Source: Gemmatimonadota bacterium (GTDB taxonomy: Bacteria > Gemmatimonadota > Gemmatimonadetes > Longimicrobiales > Gaopeijiaceae). Taken from it: a stretch of 59,697 nt of DNA. Both the position numbers and the translations under genes were made by a program. The first letter of the stretch is position 1; each line of letters begins with the position of its first letter. The stretch covers positions 1 to 59,697 of the forward strand of contig JADFSR010000024.1 of NCBI GenBank assembly GCA_022560615.1, written 5' to 3'. Of the stretch, positions 34,147 through 42,604 are shown in pieces. The notes under the pieces were generated by a model. The model had not been told where the DNA came from. It did no database searches and saw nothing but the letters and a program-made list of their open reading frames with translations.

Positions 34147-35237
34147 CGCCCCCTGCGAGTCCAGACCACGATCGCTCCACATCCAGTCTGGAGGTTGTTG
34201 CTGTAGTTGAACTCCGCCGGGATGGATGCCGTCCCCTTGTAGAATTCGACCGCTTCGATGTCGAACGTAATGATATCGTTCAGGCCGAGATCGGGGTCGA
34301 GTCTATAGAGTCTGCCGTCCATGAAGACCATTGGCGTGCAGGGACGACCCCTGATGACCAGGCTGCGGCCGGCGTCCGTCAGCCGCACGCCCGCAAGCCC
34401 CTCGAGCAACTGCGGTAGCCGAGTCGCCCCGCTCCGCTCGATGTCCGTGCGCAGCAGGAACGTCCCGAAACCCATGTTCATGCGCCGGACGAGCCCTTCC
34501 ATATCGTTGTAGAACTTCCGAGGCTCGACGGTGACGGTGAGGCCCTCCAACTCCATTGCCTGCTCGGACAGCTCGATCGCGACGTTCTGGGTAAGGCCAC
34601 CGGCGACATGCAGCGGCAGTTCCCGATCGGAATAAGCGAGGTGCCGAACGTCGATCACATACACGCCGTAGGGAACCTCGTCGAGCGTGAACATCCCACG
34701 GTCGTTGGTCAGCGTGCTGATGCCCTCGTCACGGATCGTCAGCTCGGCGTTTGCGATCCCTCGACCGGTTGTGCGGTCGACGACGCGTCCGGTGATGAAC
34801 CCCGGCTGTGATGGGTCGGACACTTCGATGAGGAGGTGTTCGATGAGCAAGGTCCCGGACTCGATGCCGACCGTGCGCGGCTCGGACCCGCGGTCGAGGA
34901 CCTCGGCGTAAAGGTCGACGGCCACCCCCCCGGGAGCGTGACAGAAAAGGAAGAACCCCTCTGCGTTGGTGAGCTCAGCGGCGGTCCCCGGATACTCGCT
35001 GCCTGGGACCTGCCACATGATCACTACCGTCGCCTTGTCGAGCACCACACCGGTCGACGCGTCTCGCACCGTACCGGCGAGCACTCCTTCGCTGCGCTCG
35101 TCGACCTCCCCGCACACCTGCGCGATGGCCAGGCCTACCTCTCCCTCCGACTGCGCGGCGGCGGGAAAGGCGCTGACGCCCACGAGAAGCGCCGCGCACA
35201 GAGTCCTCGCACAGCATCGAAGGTGGAAGCGCGTCAT
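34143..35237 (-). CDS. Plug-only receptor-like protein with two carboxypeptidase-regulatory domains
   Basis: 364 residues with a signal peptide (ALLVGVSAFPAAAQ). Two beta-sandwich repeats are visible (about 50-140: LAGTVRDASTGVVLDKATVV; about 155-230: FITGRVVDRTTGRGIANAE, VPYGVYVIDVRHLAY). Then comes a TonB-plug-like domain with LLEGLAGVRLTDAGRSLVIRG, MVFMDGRLYR, DIITFDIEAVEFYKG and GAIVVWTRRG, after which the protein stops. No barrel follows, so this is a plug without a pore: a periplasmic binding or regulatory module. It is the first large gene of the operon. Confidence 0.82.
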   Translation of the reverse strand: MTRFHLRCCARTLCAALLVGVSAFPAAAQSEGEVGLAIAQVCGEVDERSEGVLAGTVRDASTGVVLDKATVVIMWQVPGSEYPGTAAELTNAEGFFLFCHAPGGVAVDLYAEVLDRGSEPRTVGIESGTLLIEHLLIEVSDPSQPGFITGRVVDRTTGRGIANAELTIRDEGISTLTNDRGMFTLDEVPYGVYVIDVRHLAYSDRELPLHVAGGLTQNVAIELSEQAMELEGLTVTVEPRKFYNDMEGLVRRMNMGFGTFLLRTDIERSGATRLPQLLEGLAGVRLTDAGRSLVIRGRPCTPMVFMDGRLYRLDPDLGLNDIITFDIEAVEFYKGTASIPAEFNYSNNLQTGCGAIVVWTRRGR

Positions 35238-35267
35238 GGAGGTGCAGCGCGTCGACCACCCATCCCA

Positions 35268-35552
35268 TCAATCCTCGAGCAGAGGGGGGTTCTTGGAGTC
35301 CTTCACGCCAAGCGCTACTCCGGTGCCGATACCGGCGCCGATCGCGATCGCGGTCCCGGCACCCACGATTGGGAGAATCGCTACGATCGGTGCCGCCACG
35401 ATCATCGCGCCCACGCCCGCGAACAGCCCAATCGCCGGCTTCTCGACCAGGCTAGTGTAGCGGAGCCGCTGGCCGACGAATTTCCGCGACTTGATATGCC
35501 CGTATACGCCGGTGGCACCAGCGATTCCGGCAGCTAAGAGTGCAAAGAACAT
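35268..35552 (-). CDS. Small membrane protein
   Basis: 94 residues after GGGGGA at -9 of the ATG. It has an N-terminal helix (LLAAGIAGATGVYGHI), a short charged loop with a basic YTSLVEKP segment, then a very hydrophobic Gly/Ala-rich region of about 40 residues (GAMIVAAPIVAILPIVGAGT) and a short acidic tail. It probably has 2-3 membrane helices. The function is unknown. It sits between the SulP gene (33-nt gap) and the plug-only gene (30-nt gap) and may be co-transcribed with either. Confidence 0.65.
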   Translation of the reverse strand: MFFALLAAGIAGATGVYGHIKSRKFVGQRLRYTSLVEKPAIGLFAGVGAMIVAAPIVAILPIVGAGTAIAIGAGIGTGVALGVKDSKNPPLLED

Positions 35553-35585
35553 AGTGTCCCCCCGAGGGATGAGTTGTCTCTTCCA

Positions 35586-37121
35586 CTACGAAGCAGGGGG
35601 CGTCGGTGTTCCCACCCCCACGGCTGCGAGAATGCGACGGCTCTGCTCGGGCACGCCTTCGATCTCCATTTCCAGGCCCGCCCGGCGCACTTGCTCGAGC
35701 ATCTCCGCGAGACTGTACGCCCCGGTCAGATCGATGCGGCCGAGTCCCGAGCAGTTGAGAACGACGCGCGTAACATCGGGTTCGTCGGCCAGTCGCGCGA
35801 ATAGAGCGTCCTCCAGGGCGGGGGCGGACCCGAACCAGAGCACGCCCTTCGGCTCGAGGTGCAACGTGTCTCCGTCGCGCCTCGCAGCCAATCCGGGCCG
35901 CAGCTCCCGCAACATGTGTACGGCGGTGGCCATGACCACTCCGAGCAGGACTGCCTGTTCGATGTGCGGCGCCAGAAGCAGCGTGAAAGCGAACGTGCCC
36001 CACGCGACGAACGCCTGAGGCCGCGAAAATATCCAGACACGGAGTAGCTCGCGTGGGCGGAAGAGAGTCGAGACCGCTGCGATGACGATGCCGGCGAGCA
36101 CCGCAGTTGGGAGGGGAGCGAGTACACCGGCGAAGGGCAGAAAGACGAGCACACCGATGCCGGTGACAAGACCACTCCAGCGGCTACGCGCGCCAGACAG
36201 TCGGTTCAGGCTGCTACGCGAGAAGGAACCACCGACCGGAAAGCCGCCGGCGAGTCCGGCGGCCAGGTTCGCGGCGCCCTGACTGAGGAACTCCCGGTTC
36301 GCGTCCCAACGCTCCCGATCCTCGCTCGCAAAGAGCCGTGAGATGGAGGCCGCCTCGGCGAAGCCCACCAGCGCGATGACAGCCCCGGGTACCAGCAGCA
36401 CGGGGAGCCGACTCCACGGTAGCTCCAGCGTGAACATGGGCATGCCGGCGGAGATGTCGCCGACCGTCGAGCCTGCGTATCCGGCAACGATCGAGAAGAC
36501 GAACCCGCCTGTGACCGCGAGCAGACCACCGGGAACGCGGGGTTGAACCACTCGAGCCCCGAGCACCAGTACTACCGTGACCGCGGTGAGACCGATCGAC
36601 GCCGCCTCCCAGGACCCAGGATGCCCGAGCGCCCAAACCGCCCGACCCAGGACGCTTCCTTCCGGAGCGGCCGACCCGAGCGCTCCCGGTAGCTGCGCCG
36701 AAACGATCAGAATCGCCGCGGCCGACGTGAAGCCGCTCAGCATCGGTCGGGACATCAGGTAGCTGAGCCAACCCGCCTTCAAGAGGCCGACCAGAATGCG
36801 GACGACCCCCACCACCAAGGCGAGCAGCGCGGCGAGTCCCACGAACTCGGCGCTGCCCGCTTCAGCGAGTGGGAGAAGAGCCCCGAGCGTGAGCAGCGCG
36901 GTGAGAGCGACGGGACCCGTCTGCAGGTACGGAGACGACGCGAAGAACGCTGCCGCGATCGGCGCCAACGCGGCTGCGTACAAGCCGCGATGGCTCGGCA
37001 TTCCTGCGAGTTCAGCGTATGCTATCGACTGCGGGATGAGCACCAGGGCAACCCCCAGCCCGGCGAACACGTCCCTCGAGGAAAAGCGATGCCCGGGTTC
37101 CGAACGGAGTTGCGTCTTCAT
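35586..37121 (-). CDS. SulP-family anion transporter with STAS domain
   Basis: 511 residues. About 11-14 membrane helices start with LGVALVLIPQSIAYAELAGM, the SulP signature region, with GLYAAALAPI next. The STAS domain at about 400-505 has VLNCSGLGRIDLTGAYSL, where the Asp-Leu-Thr turn replaces the DSSG seen in anti-sigma antagonists. These proteins move sulfate, bicarbonate or other anions. The gene overlaps the TorD gene (ATGA) and ends the molybdoenzyme cluster, so sulfate or sulfite transport linked to that enzyme is a reasonable guess. Confidence 0.9.
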   Translation of the reverse strand: MKTQLRSEPGHRFSSRDVFAGLGVALVLIPQSIAYAELAGMPSHRGLYAAALAPIAAAFFASSPYLQTGPVALTALLTLGALLPLAEAGSAEFVGLAALLALVVGVVRILVGLLKAGWLSYLMSRPMLSGFTSAAAILIVSAQLPGALGSAAPEGSVLGRAVWALGHPGSWEAASIGLTAVTVVLVLGARVVQPRVPGGLLAVTGGFVFSIVAGYAGSTVGDISAGMPMFTLELPWSRLPVLLVPGAVIALVGFAEAASISRLFASEDRERWDANREFLSQGAANLAAGLAGGFPVGGSFSRSSLNRLSGARSRWSGLVTGIGVLVFLPFAGVLAPLPTAVLAGIVIAAVSTLFRPRELLRVWIFSRPQAFVAWGTFAFTLLLAPHIEQAVLLGVVMATAVHMLRELRPGLAARRDGDTLHLEPKGVLWFGSAPALEDALFARLADEPDVTRVVLNCSGLGRIDLTGAYSLAEMLEQVRRAGLEMEIEGVPEQSRRILAAVGVGTPTPPAS

Positions 37122-38041
37122 GATCCGACGTCGGCGGTCGTTTCGACCCGTTCGCAGTCGAGCGGATCGAAGCCCTCGGCCGCCAATTGCTGCAGGAGCT
37201 CCGAAGTTCGCCGAGCGCGCTTCGCCAGGAAGTCACTCGTAGCGCCCCAAAGATCGGTGCGGCCCGCATGCATTTGGCCCTGACGTCGTGCCTCAGCCGC
37301 GAGCGCCAGCAGAACACCCGCCGGCTCCTGGCTGAGAAGGCTCGCCAGAGCGTACCGTCGTTCCCCCGCGCGAAGCCCGAGATCGAGCACCCCCGCGATC
37401 GACGCCAGGTCGGCGCGCGTGAGTATCGTCCCGGTTCGCACCGTCGCGAGTAGCCCGCCCAAGAACGCGTCACCCCCCTCCTCTCGGGGGTCGGGCAGCC
37501 CCGGAGCCTCGCGCAGATGGAGCGGGAGGTACTCGGGGTGTCCCGCGCGTCCGGCTTCGGCCGCGAAGAGCTGCGACAGCAGCTCGGCCCACGACGAGTA
37601 GAAGCCGGACGCCAGCTCCTGAACCCGCGCGAGGTAATGGGGAAGCCAGGGACCGATGTGCTCGTGCAGCAGCGCTGCCCTGCTCTGCTCCAGCAGAGCA
37701 TCTTGCGCGCCTTCAAGTCCCTCCTCCTCGGAGAGAGAAGCGTAGAGAGCCAACAACGCGCACAGGTGATCGGGCTCCGCGGGCGGCGTGCGACCCAGCG
37801 CGCTCCAGAATCCAGCCACCCGCTGGCGCGCGTCACCCCCCATCATTCCCTCGGCCCCGACATGCACCGAGGCGTAGGGGTAGAGCTGAAACAGGAACAC
37901 GTCGCCGTACTCCGAGACCGTGGGCGCCTCCGCAATGCCCAGCGCGTTCGCCACCGTGGCGTGCGTGGGGCCCGGAGACTCCGCGAGCACGGTGAGCGCC
38001 CTCAAGAGCTCGACGGGCGTCGAAGACGGAATCTCGTTCAC
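37118..38041 (-). CDS. TorD/DmsD-family molybdoenzyme maturation chaperone
   Basis: 307 residues from a GTG at 38041, 8 nt after the large-subunit stop. It is an all-helical protein with the family core HLCALLALYASLSEEEG, HEHIGPWLPHYLARV and SGFYSSWAELLSQLF, where the H-x-G-P-W-L motif is typical. TorD-type chaperones bind the apo large subunit and help insert the molybdopterin cofactor; some also hold Tat signals. The C-terminal extension of about 100 residues beyond the usual ~200 contains KRARRTSELLQQLA and may be a second helical unit. Co-encoded with its client just upstream. Confidence 0.8.
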   Translation of the reverse strand: MNEIPSSTPVELLRALTVLAESPGPTHATVANALGIAEAPTVSEYGDVFLFQLYPYASVHVGAEGMMGGDARQRVAGFWSALGRTPPAEPDHLCALLALYASLSEEEGLEGAQDALLEQSRAALLHEHIGPWLPHYLARVQELASGFYSSWAELLSQLFAAEAGRAGHPEYLPLHLREAPGLPDPREEGGDAFLGGLLATVRTGTILTRADLASIAGVLDLGLRAGERRYALASLLSQEPAGVLLALAAEARRQGQMHAGRTDLWGATSDFLAKRARRTSELLQQLAAEGFDPLDCERVETTADVGS

Positions 38042-38049
38042 GCCGGGCT

Positions 38050-40977
38050 TCAGACCGCCGTGGGTTCGGTTTCCTTGGGCAGCTCGTACGCAGCGCGCTC
38101 CGGTCGCACCGGGCGCAGCATCCACCACGGTCGACGCGTGCCGTCCGGAGAGTGCTGGTCCGCGGACCGAGTCAGCTCGAGCCACTTCTCATACGCGGCA
38201 CGCGACTTGGCCGTGTCGACGGAAACGTCACCCTGGGCATCCCCAGACTGCGCGGGGAGGACCCGCACCGCCTGGTGCCAGCAGTGCTGGCCGGAGATCG
38301 GGTCTGGGTGCACCGCGTGGGTGAGGTTCTGATGGACCCCCACGTCGGTCCACCAGACGCGCAGCGTGTCCGGGTCGGCGGACGAGAAGGCGCCCCCCGT
38401 TTTCTTGGGTTTGAGCTCCCACTCGGTACCCTGCTGATCCAATGCGACCGTCGTCGTGCCGAGGCGAGGACCCTCATGGCCTTCGGGTTTCCAGCGGCCC
38501 ATGTGGTGGCTGCACGCCACGACCCCCGGTCGAATTCCCTCGGTGATCCATGCCTTGAGCACGAAATAGCCGATCTCGGTCTCGACACGCACCAGGTCGC
38601 CGGTCCTCTCCACACGCAGCCGAGAAGCGTCCGTCGGGTGGATCCAGAGCGGGTTCGTGTGCGCGATCTCGGCGAGCCACTTCGCGTTGGTGCTGCGGGT
38701 GTGGATCTGCACGGGCACGCGGAACGTGCTGATCAGCGGCATCTGGTCGGTGTCCAGATTCTGCCGATGGATGTGGCTCTTGATGTACGTCGGGATCGCG
38801 AGCTCGGGCCATCCCCACTCGGCCAACGTGCGAGACCAGAATTCCAGCTTGCCGCTCGGCGTGGGCCACCCACGCAGGATCTCACCGTCGACACGAACGC
38901 CGACTCGGCGACGCCCGTCTGCGTCCGGATCGATCTTGGTCCCGCCCGGAGCCTTTGGGCTCGGCGGCGTCGGTGCACGCGTATACACACGACCCATCTC
39001 GTCGACGCGAACGTCGTCGAGCTCCGAGTCCGGGATCGGCTGCTCGTACACTTTCCCTATCTTGCTCGCGACCTCGAAGGCCCCGTAGCGGCGCATGTAC
39101 TCCAGAGGCGTGATGCCCTCGGTAGCCGCCGCCTCGGGCAGGCCGGGCACCGAATTTTCGAAGATCCAAGCGTAGTACTCGTCGACCGTCATCTTCTCAC
39201 CGGGGTTCTTCCTGGACTCGAAGAACTCCCGGATGCCCAGTGAACCATCGGGATCGATTCGCCAGGTCAGCTCGATCCAGAACTCGTTCTCCTCCCAGAC
39301 CTCTCCCGGGTTGACCTGCCGGGTATCGGTGATCTCCTCACCGAGCCGCTCGCGCGCGGCGCGCAGTACAGGCTGGCGGAAGCCGATCCACTGCCCGTCG
39401 TACTGCTCGTACGATGTCAGGTCGTGCCGCTCCGAGGAGTGCCCCATCGGTAGCACGTAGTCGGCAAAGTACGCGGTCTCGTTCCAGGTCGGCGTCAGCG
39501 CGATGTGCAGGCCGATCTTGCTCTCGTCGGTGAGCATCTCGATCCACGAGAAGCCGTCGGGGTTGGTCCAAACCGGGTTGTAGACGCGGGTGAAGTACAC
39601 GTCCACGTAGGCGTTCTGGTCGCGCATGAGGTGCGGCATCAGGAACGACATCTCCATGAGCGCGAGCGGATACTCGCGTGGCCAGAGCACCTCGTTCCAG
39701 CGACGCGGGTGTTGGTGCGGCAGGCGGGGCGGCTTGGGCGTGAACTTGTTCCACGAATTGGGGAAGGTGCCGCCTTCGGTCGCGAGCGCACCGAGCAGCG
39801 CGTTGAGCAACATCAGCGTCCGCGCGACCTGCCAGCCCCCCAGGTTACCCGCGGCGGCACTGCGCCAGCTGTGCGTCGCGAGCCGCGTGCCCGCGGTGGA
39901 CACGAGCTCGGCAACCTCGCGCAGAGCATCCGCGTCCAGGCCGGACTCTCCGGCGGCGAAATCGAAGGTGTACTCGGAATAGGTCTCGCGCAGGACCTGC
40001 TCGAAGCGCTCGAAGGTCACGCCCTCTTCTCCCTTCACCGCTTCCATGTACTCTTGCCAGTTCCACCATCGCCGCACGAAGTCGCGGTCGTACTTGCCCT
40101 CCTGGATCATCCAGTTGGCGATGGAGAGGAAGATCGCGGCCTCCGACCCCGGGTACGGGCTGAGCCAATGATCCGCGTGCGTCGCCGTGTTCGAGAGCCG
40201 CGTATCGAAAACGATGAGCTTCGCGCCGTTCTTCTTGCCCTCCATGATGCGCTGCGCGTGCGGGTTGAAGTAGTGGCCCGTCTCGAGGTGGCTGCTGACG
40301 AGCACGATGACTTTGGCGTTGGCGTGGTCCGGACTCGGCCGGTCCATGCCCATCCACCAGTGGTACCCCGCGCGCGCGCCACTCGAACACACATTCGTAT
40401 GCGAGTTATGGCCATCCACAGCCCACGCCGACAGCATGCGCTCGGTGTAGCCGTCCTCACCGGAGCGCCCGACGTGGTACATCACCTGTTCGTGCCGCTC
40501 CTCCACCATCGCGGCACGGATGCGCGCCGCGATGTCGTCGAGCGCGTCGTCCCACGAGACCCGCTCCCACTTCCCCTCCCCGCGCGCGCCCGCCCGCTTG
40601 AGCGGATAGAGGATGCGGTCCGGGTCGGTGATCTGGTTGATCGTCGCCGGTCCCTTGGCGCAGTTGCGGCCCCTCGAACCAGGGTGCTCCGGATTCCCCT
40701 CGAACTTGCGGACCTGGAGGGTGTCCCGATCGACGTACGCAAGCAGTCCACAAGCGGACTCGCAGTTGAAGCACGTCGTCGGAACGAGCATGTACCGCTT
40801 CTCGACTCGCTTCGGCCACGACTTCGAGTCCAGCTCGACCCAATCGTTCCAACGCTCCTTGGGTGGATACGAAGCGAGGTGGATGCGGCTCGCACCCGGA
40901 TAGAATGTCTCCCCGCGGCTCTCTACTTCGGCCCTGGCCGCCGAGACACGGAGGTTGAGTTCGTTGAGATCGGTCAA
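38050..40977 (-). CDS. Molybdopterin oxidoreductase large subunit (PsrA/SoeA-like)
   Basis: 975 residues assuming a TTG at 40977 that overlaps the upstream stop (TTGA). A 4Fe-4S site (PTTCFNCESACG, then GRNCAKGPATINQ) opens the DMSO-reductase-family fold. Further matches are EGNPEHPGSRG, WERVSWDDALDDIA and VCSSGARAGYHWWMG near the Mo site, where a Cys or Ser could be the ligand. The C-terminal cofactor-binding half has RPGVVACSHHMGRW. No Tat motif is visible from any start, unlike most PsrA or ArrA proteins, so it may work on the cytoplasmic side like SoeA. The substrate (sulfur or arsenic species) cannot be fixed from the sequence. Confidence 0.85.
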   Translation of the reverse strand: MTDLNELNLRVSAARAEVESRGETFYPGASRIHLASYPPKERWNDWVELDSKSWPKRVEKRYMLVPTTCFNCESACGLLAYVDRDTLQVRKFEGNPEHPGSRGRNCAKGPATINQITDPDRILYPLKRAGARGEGKWERVSWDDALDDIAARIRAAMVEERHEQVMYHVGRSGEDGYTERMLSAWAVDGHNSHTNVCSSGARAGYHWWMGMDRPSPDHANAKVIVLVSSHLETGHYFNPHAQRIMEGKKNGAKLIVFDTRLSNTATHADHWLSPYPGSEAAIFLSIANWMIQEGKYDRDFVRRWWNWQEYMEAVKGEEGVTFERFEQVLRETYSEYTFDFAAGESGLDADALREVAELVSTAGTRLATHSWRSAAAGNLGGWQVARTLMLLNALLGALATEGGTFPNSWNKFTPKPPRLPHQHPRRWNEVLWPREYPLALMEMSFLMPHLMRDQNAYVDVYFTRVYNPVWTNPDGFSWIEMLTDESKIGLHIALTPTWNETAYFADYVLPMGHSSERHDLTSYEQYDGQWIGFRQPVLRAARERLGEEITDTRQVNPGEVWEENEFWIELTWRIDPDGSLGIREFFESRKNPGEKMTVDEYYAWIFENSVPGLPEAAATEGITPLEYMRRYGAFEVASKIGKVYEQPIPDSELDDVRVDEMGRVYTRAPTPPSPKAPGGTKIDPDADGRRRVGVRVDGEILRGWPTPSGKLEFWSRTLAEWGWPELAIPTYIKSHIHRQNLDTDQMPLISTFRVPVQIHTRSTNAKWLAEIAHTNPLWIHPTDASRLRVERTGDLVRVETEIGYFVLKAWITEGIRPGVVACSHHMGRWKPEGHEGPRLGTTTVALDQQGTEWELKPKKTGGAFSSADPDTLRVWWTDVGVHQNLTHAVHPDPISGQHCWHQAVRVLPAQSGDAQGDVSVDTAKSRAAYEKWLELTRSADQHSPDGTRRPWWMLRPVRPERAAYELPKETEPTAV

Positions 40978-42515
40978 GCCAACGGTACCGATTGGCCCGC
41001 CTGAATAAAGGCGTGCTCGTAGAGAAGGATGGCTGCCAGCCCGGACAGAGCGGCGATGACTGGGGCCGAGAACGCGAAAACGAGCGCAAGCACGACGAGC
41101 GCGAGGCCGACCCAATAGAAGTGGGCGTAGGCACCGACGGTCATGTTCTTCGCGGCGAGCGTCGCGTGCGCGGTCGGGTGGGGCACCGTCGCCTCGCCGA
41201 GGACCATGAGCAGGTGCCCGGCCAAGGACAGTCGGAACAGGTTGGTGATCGGATGGGCAAGCGACGGATCGCTCACGATGAGCATGAGCACTCCCGCACC
41301 CGCGACCAACGCCTGTACGAGCAGATGCACAGGCAGTAGTGGGCTCTGCCAGAGATCACGAGCCCTAGCCTGCGCGAAGAGATACGCAGTGTAGACGGCG
41401 GTCATCGCGGCGAGCGGACCGCCGACCCACCCGAGCATGGGGGTAAGATCAGCTCGCCCCAGCCAGCTCGCACCCAGATGTGCCGCGAGCAACCCGCCGT
41501 AACCCGTGATCACGAAGCCGCCGCGCACGAGCCAGCTGCGCCACTGGGGCTTGAGCAATACCATCCAGAAGCGCTCTGGGTGCTCGAGGTCCCAGACCAG
41601 CAGCGCGCCGGTGACCATCAGGCCGATCATCGCTATGATCACCGCTTGGGTGCCCCACAGCGCCGACGTGAACGGCAGCAAGCCGAGCGCACCGAGCAAG
41701 AGCGGAACGAGATACGCACCCGCCGCGATCGACTTCGTGAAGGTGTAGAGGCTGACGCGGTAGTCCCACGGGGCGCTGTGCGGGATGTCGTAGCTGAGCA
41801 CGGCCGCGGCGGAGCTGTTCCAAGGCCCCGGGTGTCCTGACGGCACTTGATGGTCGACATCGCCTTGCTCGCTCCACATGAAGAGCCCTCCGTCCGGGCG
41901 GCGAGCGGCGAGCGGGTCCAGCGTGACCTGGTCTGCGCCCTTGTAGTACAGCTTCGGTCGGGTCTCCTTTTCGGGACGACGCACCGTCACCGCGTCCCGA
42001 TGAATGATCTGGCTCACCGCGGAGAGCGGATCATGCATGTCCCCGACGAGAATCGCCTGCGTCGGACAGACCACGACGCACGCGGGCTCCAGACCCACAT
42101 CGAGCCGATGAGCGCAGAAGTTGCACTTCTCCGCCGATTTGTCTTCGGGGTTGATGAAGATCGCGTCGTAGGGGCACGCCGCGATGCACGCCTTACACCC
42201 GATGCAGATCGACTTGTCGAAGTCGACGATGCCGTCGGGACGTCGGTACATGGCAGCGGTCGGGCACGCGGTCACGCACGGCGCGTCCTCGCATTGGTTG
42301 CAGCGGGTCACCTGGAACGAGCGGTGTGCCTGCGGATAATGGCCCGTATCCACGTACTTCACGTACGTTCGTGTTACGGACAGCGGGACCTCGTTCTCCG
42401 ACTTGCAAGCAGTCGTGCACGCGTGACACCCGATGCATAGGGTGTGGTCTATGACCTTCGCCCAAAGAGGCTCGGTGGTCGTGGTGGTCGTAGAGACTGC
42501 CTGTGTCGTGGGCAT
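40974..42515 (-). CDS. Four-cluster ferredoxin fused to NrfD/PsrC membrane subunit
   Basis: 513 residues. The N-terminal 230 residues bind four 4Fe-4S clusters: CIGCHACTTACK, CNQCEDAPCVTACP, CIGCKACIAACP and CNFCAHR with CVVVCP. The C-terminal 260 residues have eight membrane helices of NrfD/PsrC type (YTFTKSIAAGAYLVPLLLG, HPERFWMVLLKPQWRSWL), which pass electrons to or from quinone. PsrB and PsrC are normally separate, so this is a fusion. No signal peptide precedes the clusters, so they should face the cytoplasm, matching a large subunit without Tat signal. It heads the operon. Confidence 0.88.
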   Translation of the reverse strand: MPTTQAVSTTTTTTEPLWAKVIDHTLCIGCHACTTACKSENEVPLSVTRTYVKYVDTGHYPQAHRSFQVTRCNQCEDAPCVTACPTAAMYRRPDGIVDFDKSICIGCKACIAACPYDAIFINPEDKSAEKCNFCAHRLDVGLEPACVVVCPTQAILVGDMHDPLSAVSQIIHRDAVTVRRPEKETRPKLYYKGADQVTLDPLAARRPDGGLFMWSEQGDVDHQVPSGHPGPWNSSAAAVLSYDIPHSAPWDYRVSLYTFTKSIAAGAYLVPLLLGALGLLPFTSALWGTQAVIIAMIGLMVTGALLVWDLEHPERFWMVLLKPQWRSWLVRGGFVITGYGGLLAAHLGASWLGRADLTPMLGWVGGPLAAMTAVYTAYLFAQARARDLWQSPLLPVHLLVQALVAGAGVLMLIVSDPSLAHPITNLFRLSLAGHLLMVLGEATVPHPTAHATLAAKNMTVGAYAHFYWVGLALVVLALVFAFSAPVIAALSGLAAILLYEHAFIQAGQSVPLA

Positions 42516-42604
42516 CCGCGCTGGGTCGGAGGATGGTCGGGAGACGCCGCCAAGCTACCTTACCGGCGAGCGAAGTTCCACTGCGGGACGTGAGATTCCG
42601 CTCC

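Noticed and set aside
39505-41004. 499-codon plus-strand frame antisense to the molybdopterin subunit
   Set aside because: No domain, antisense to a gene with clear motifs; high GC keeps stops rare.
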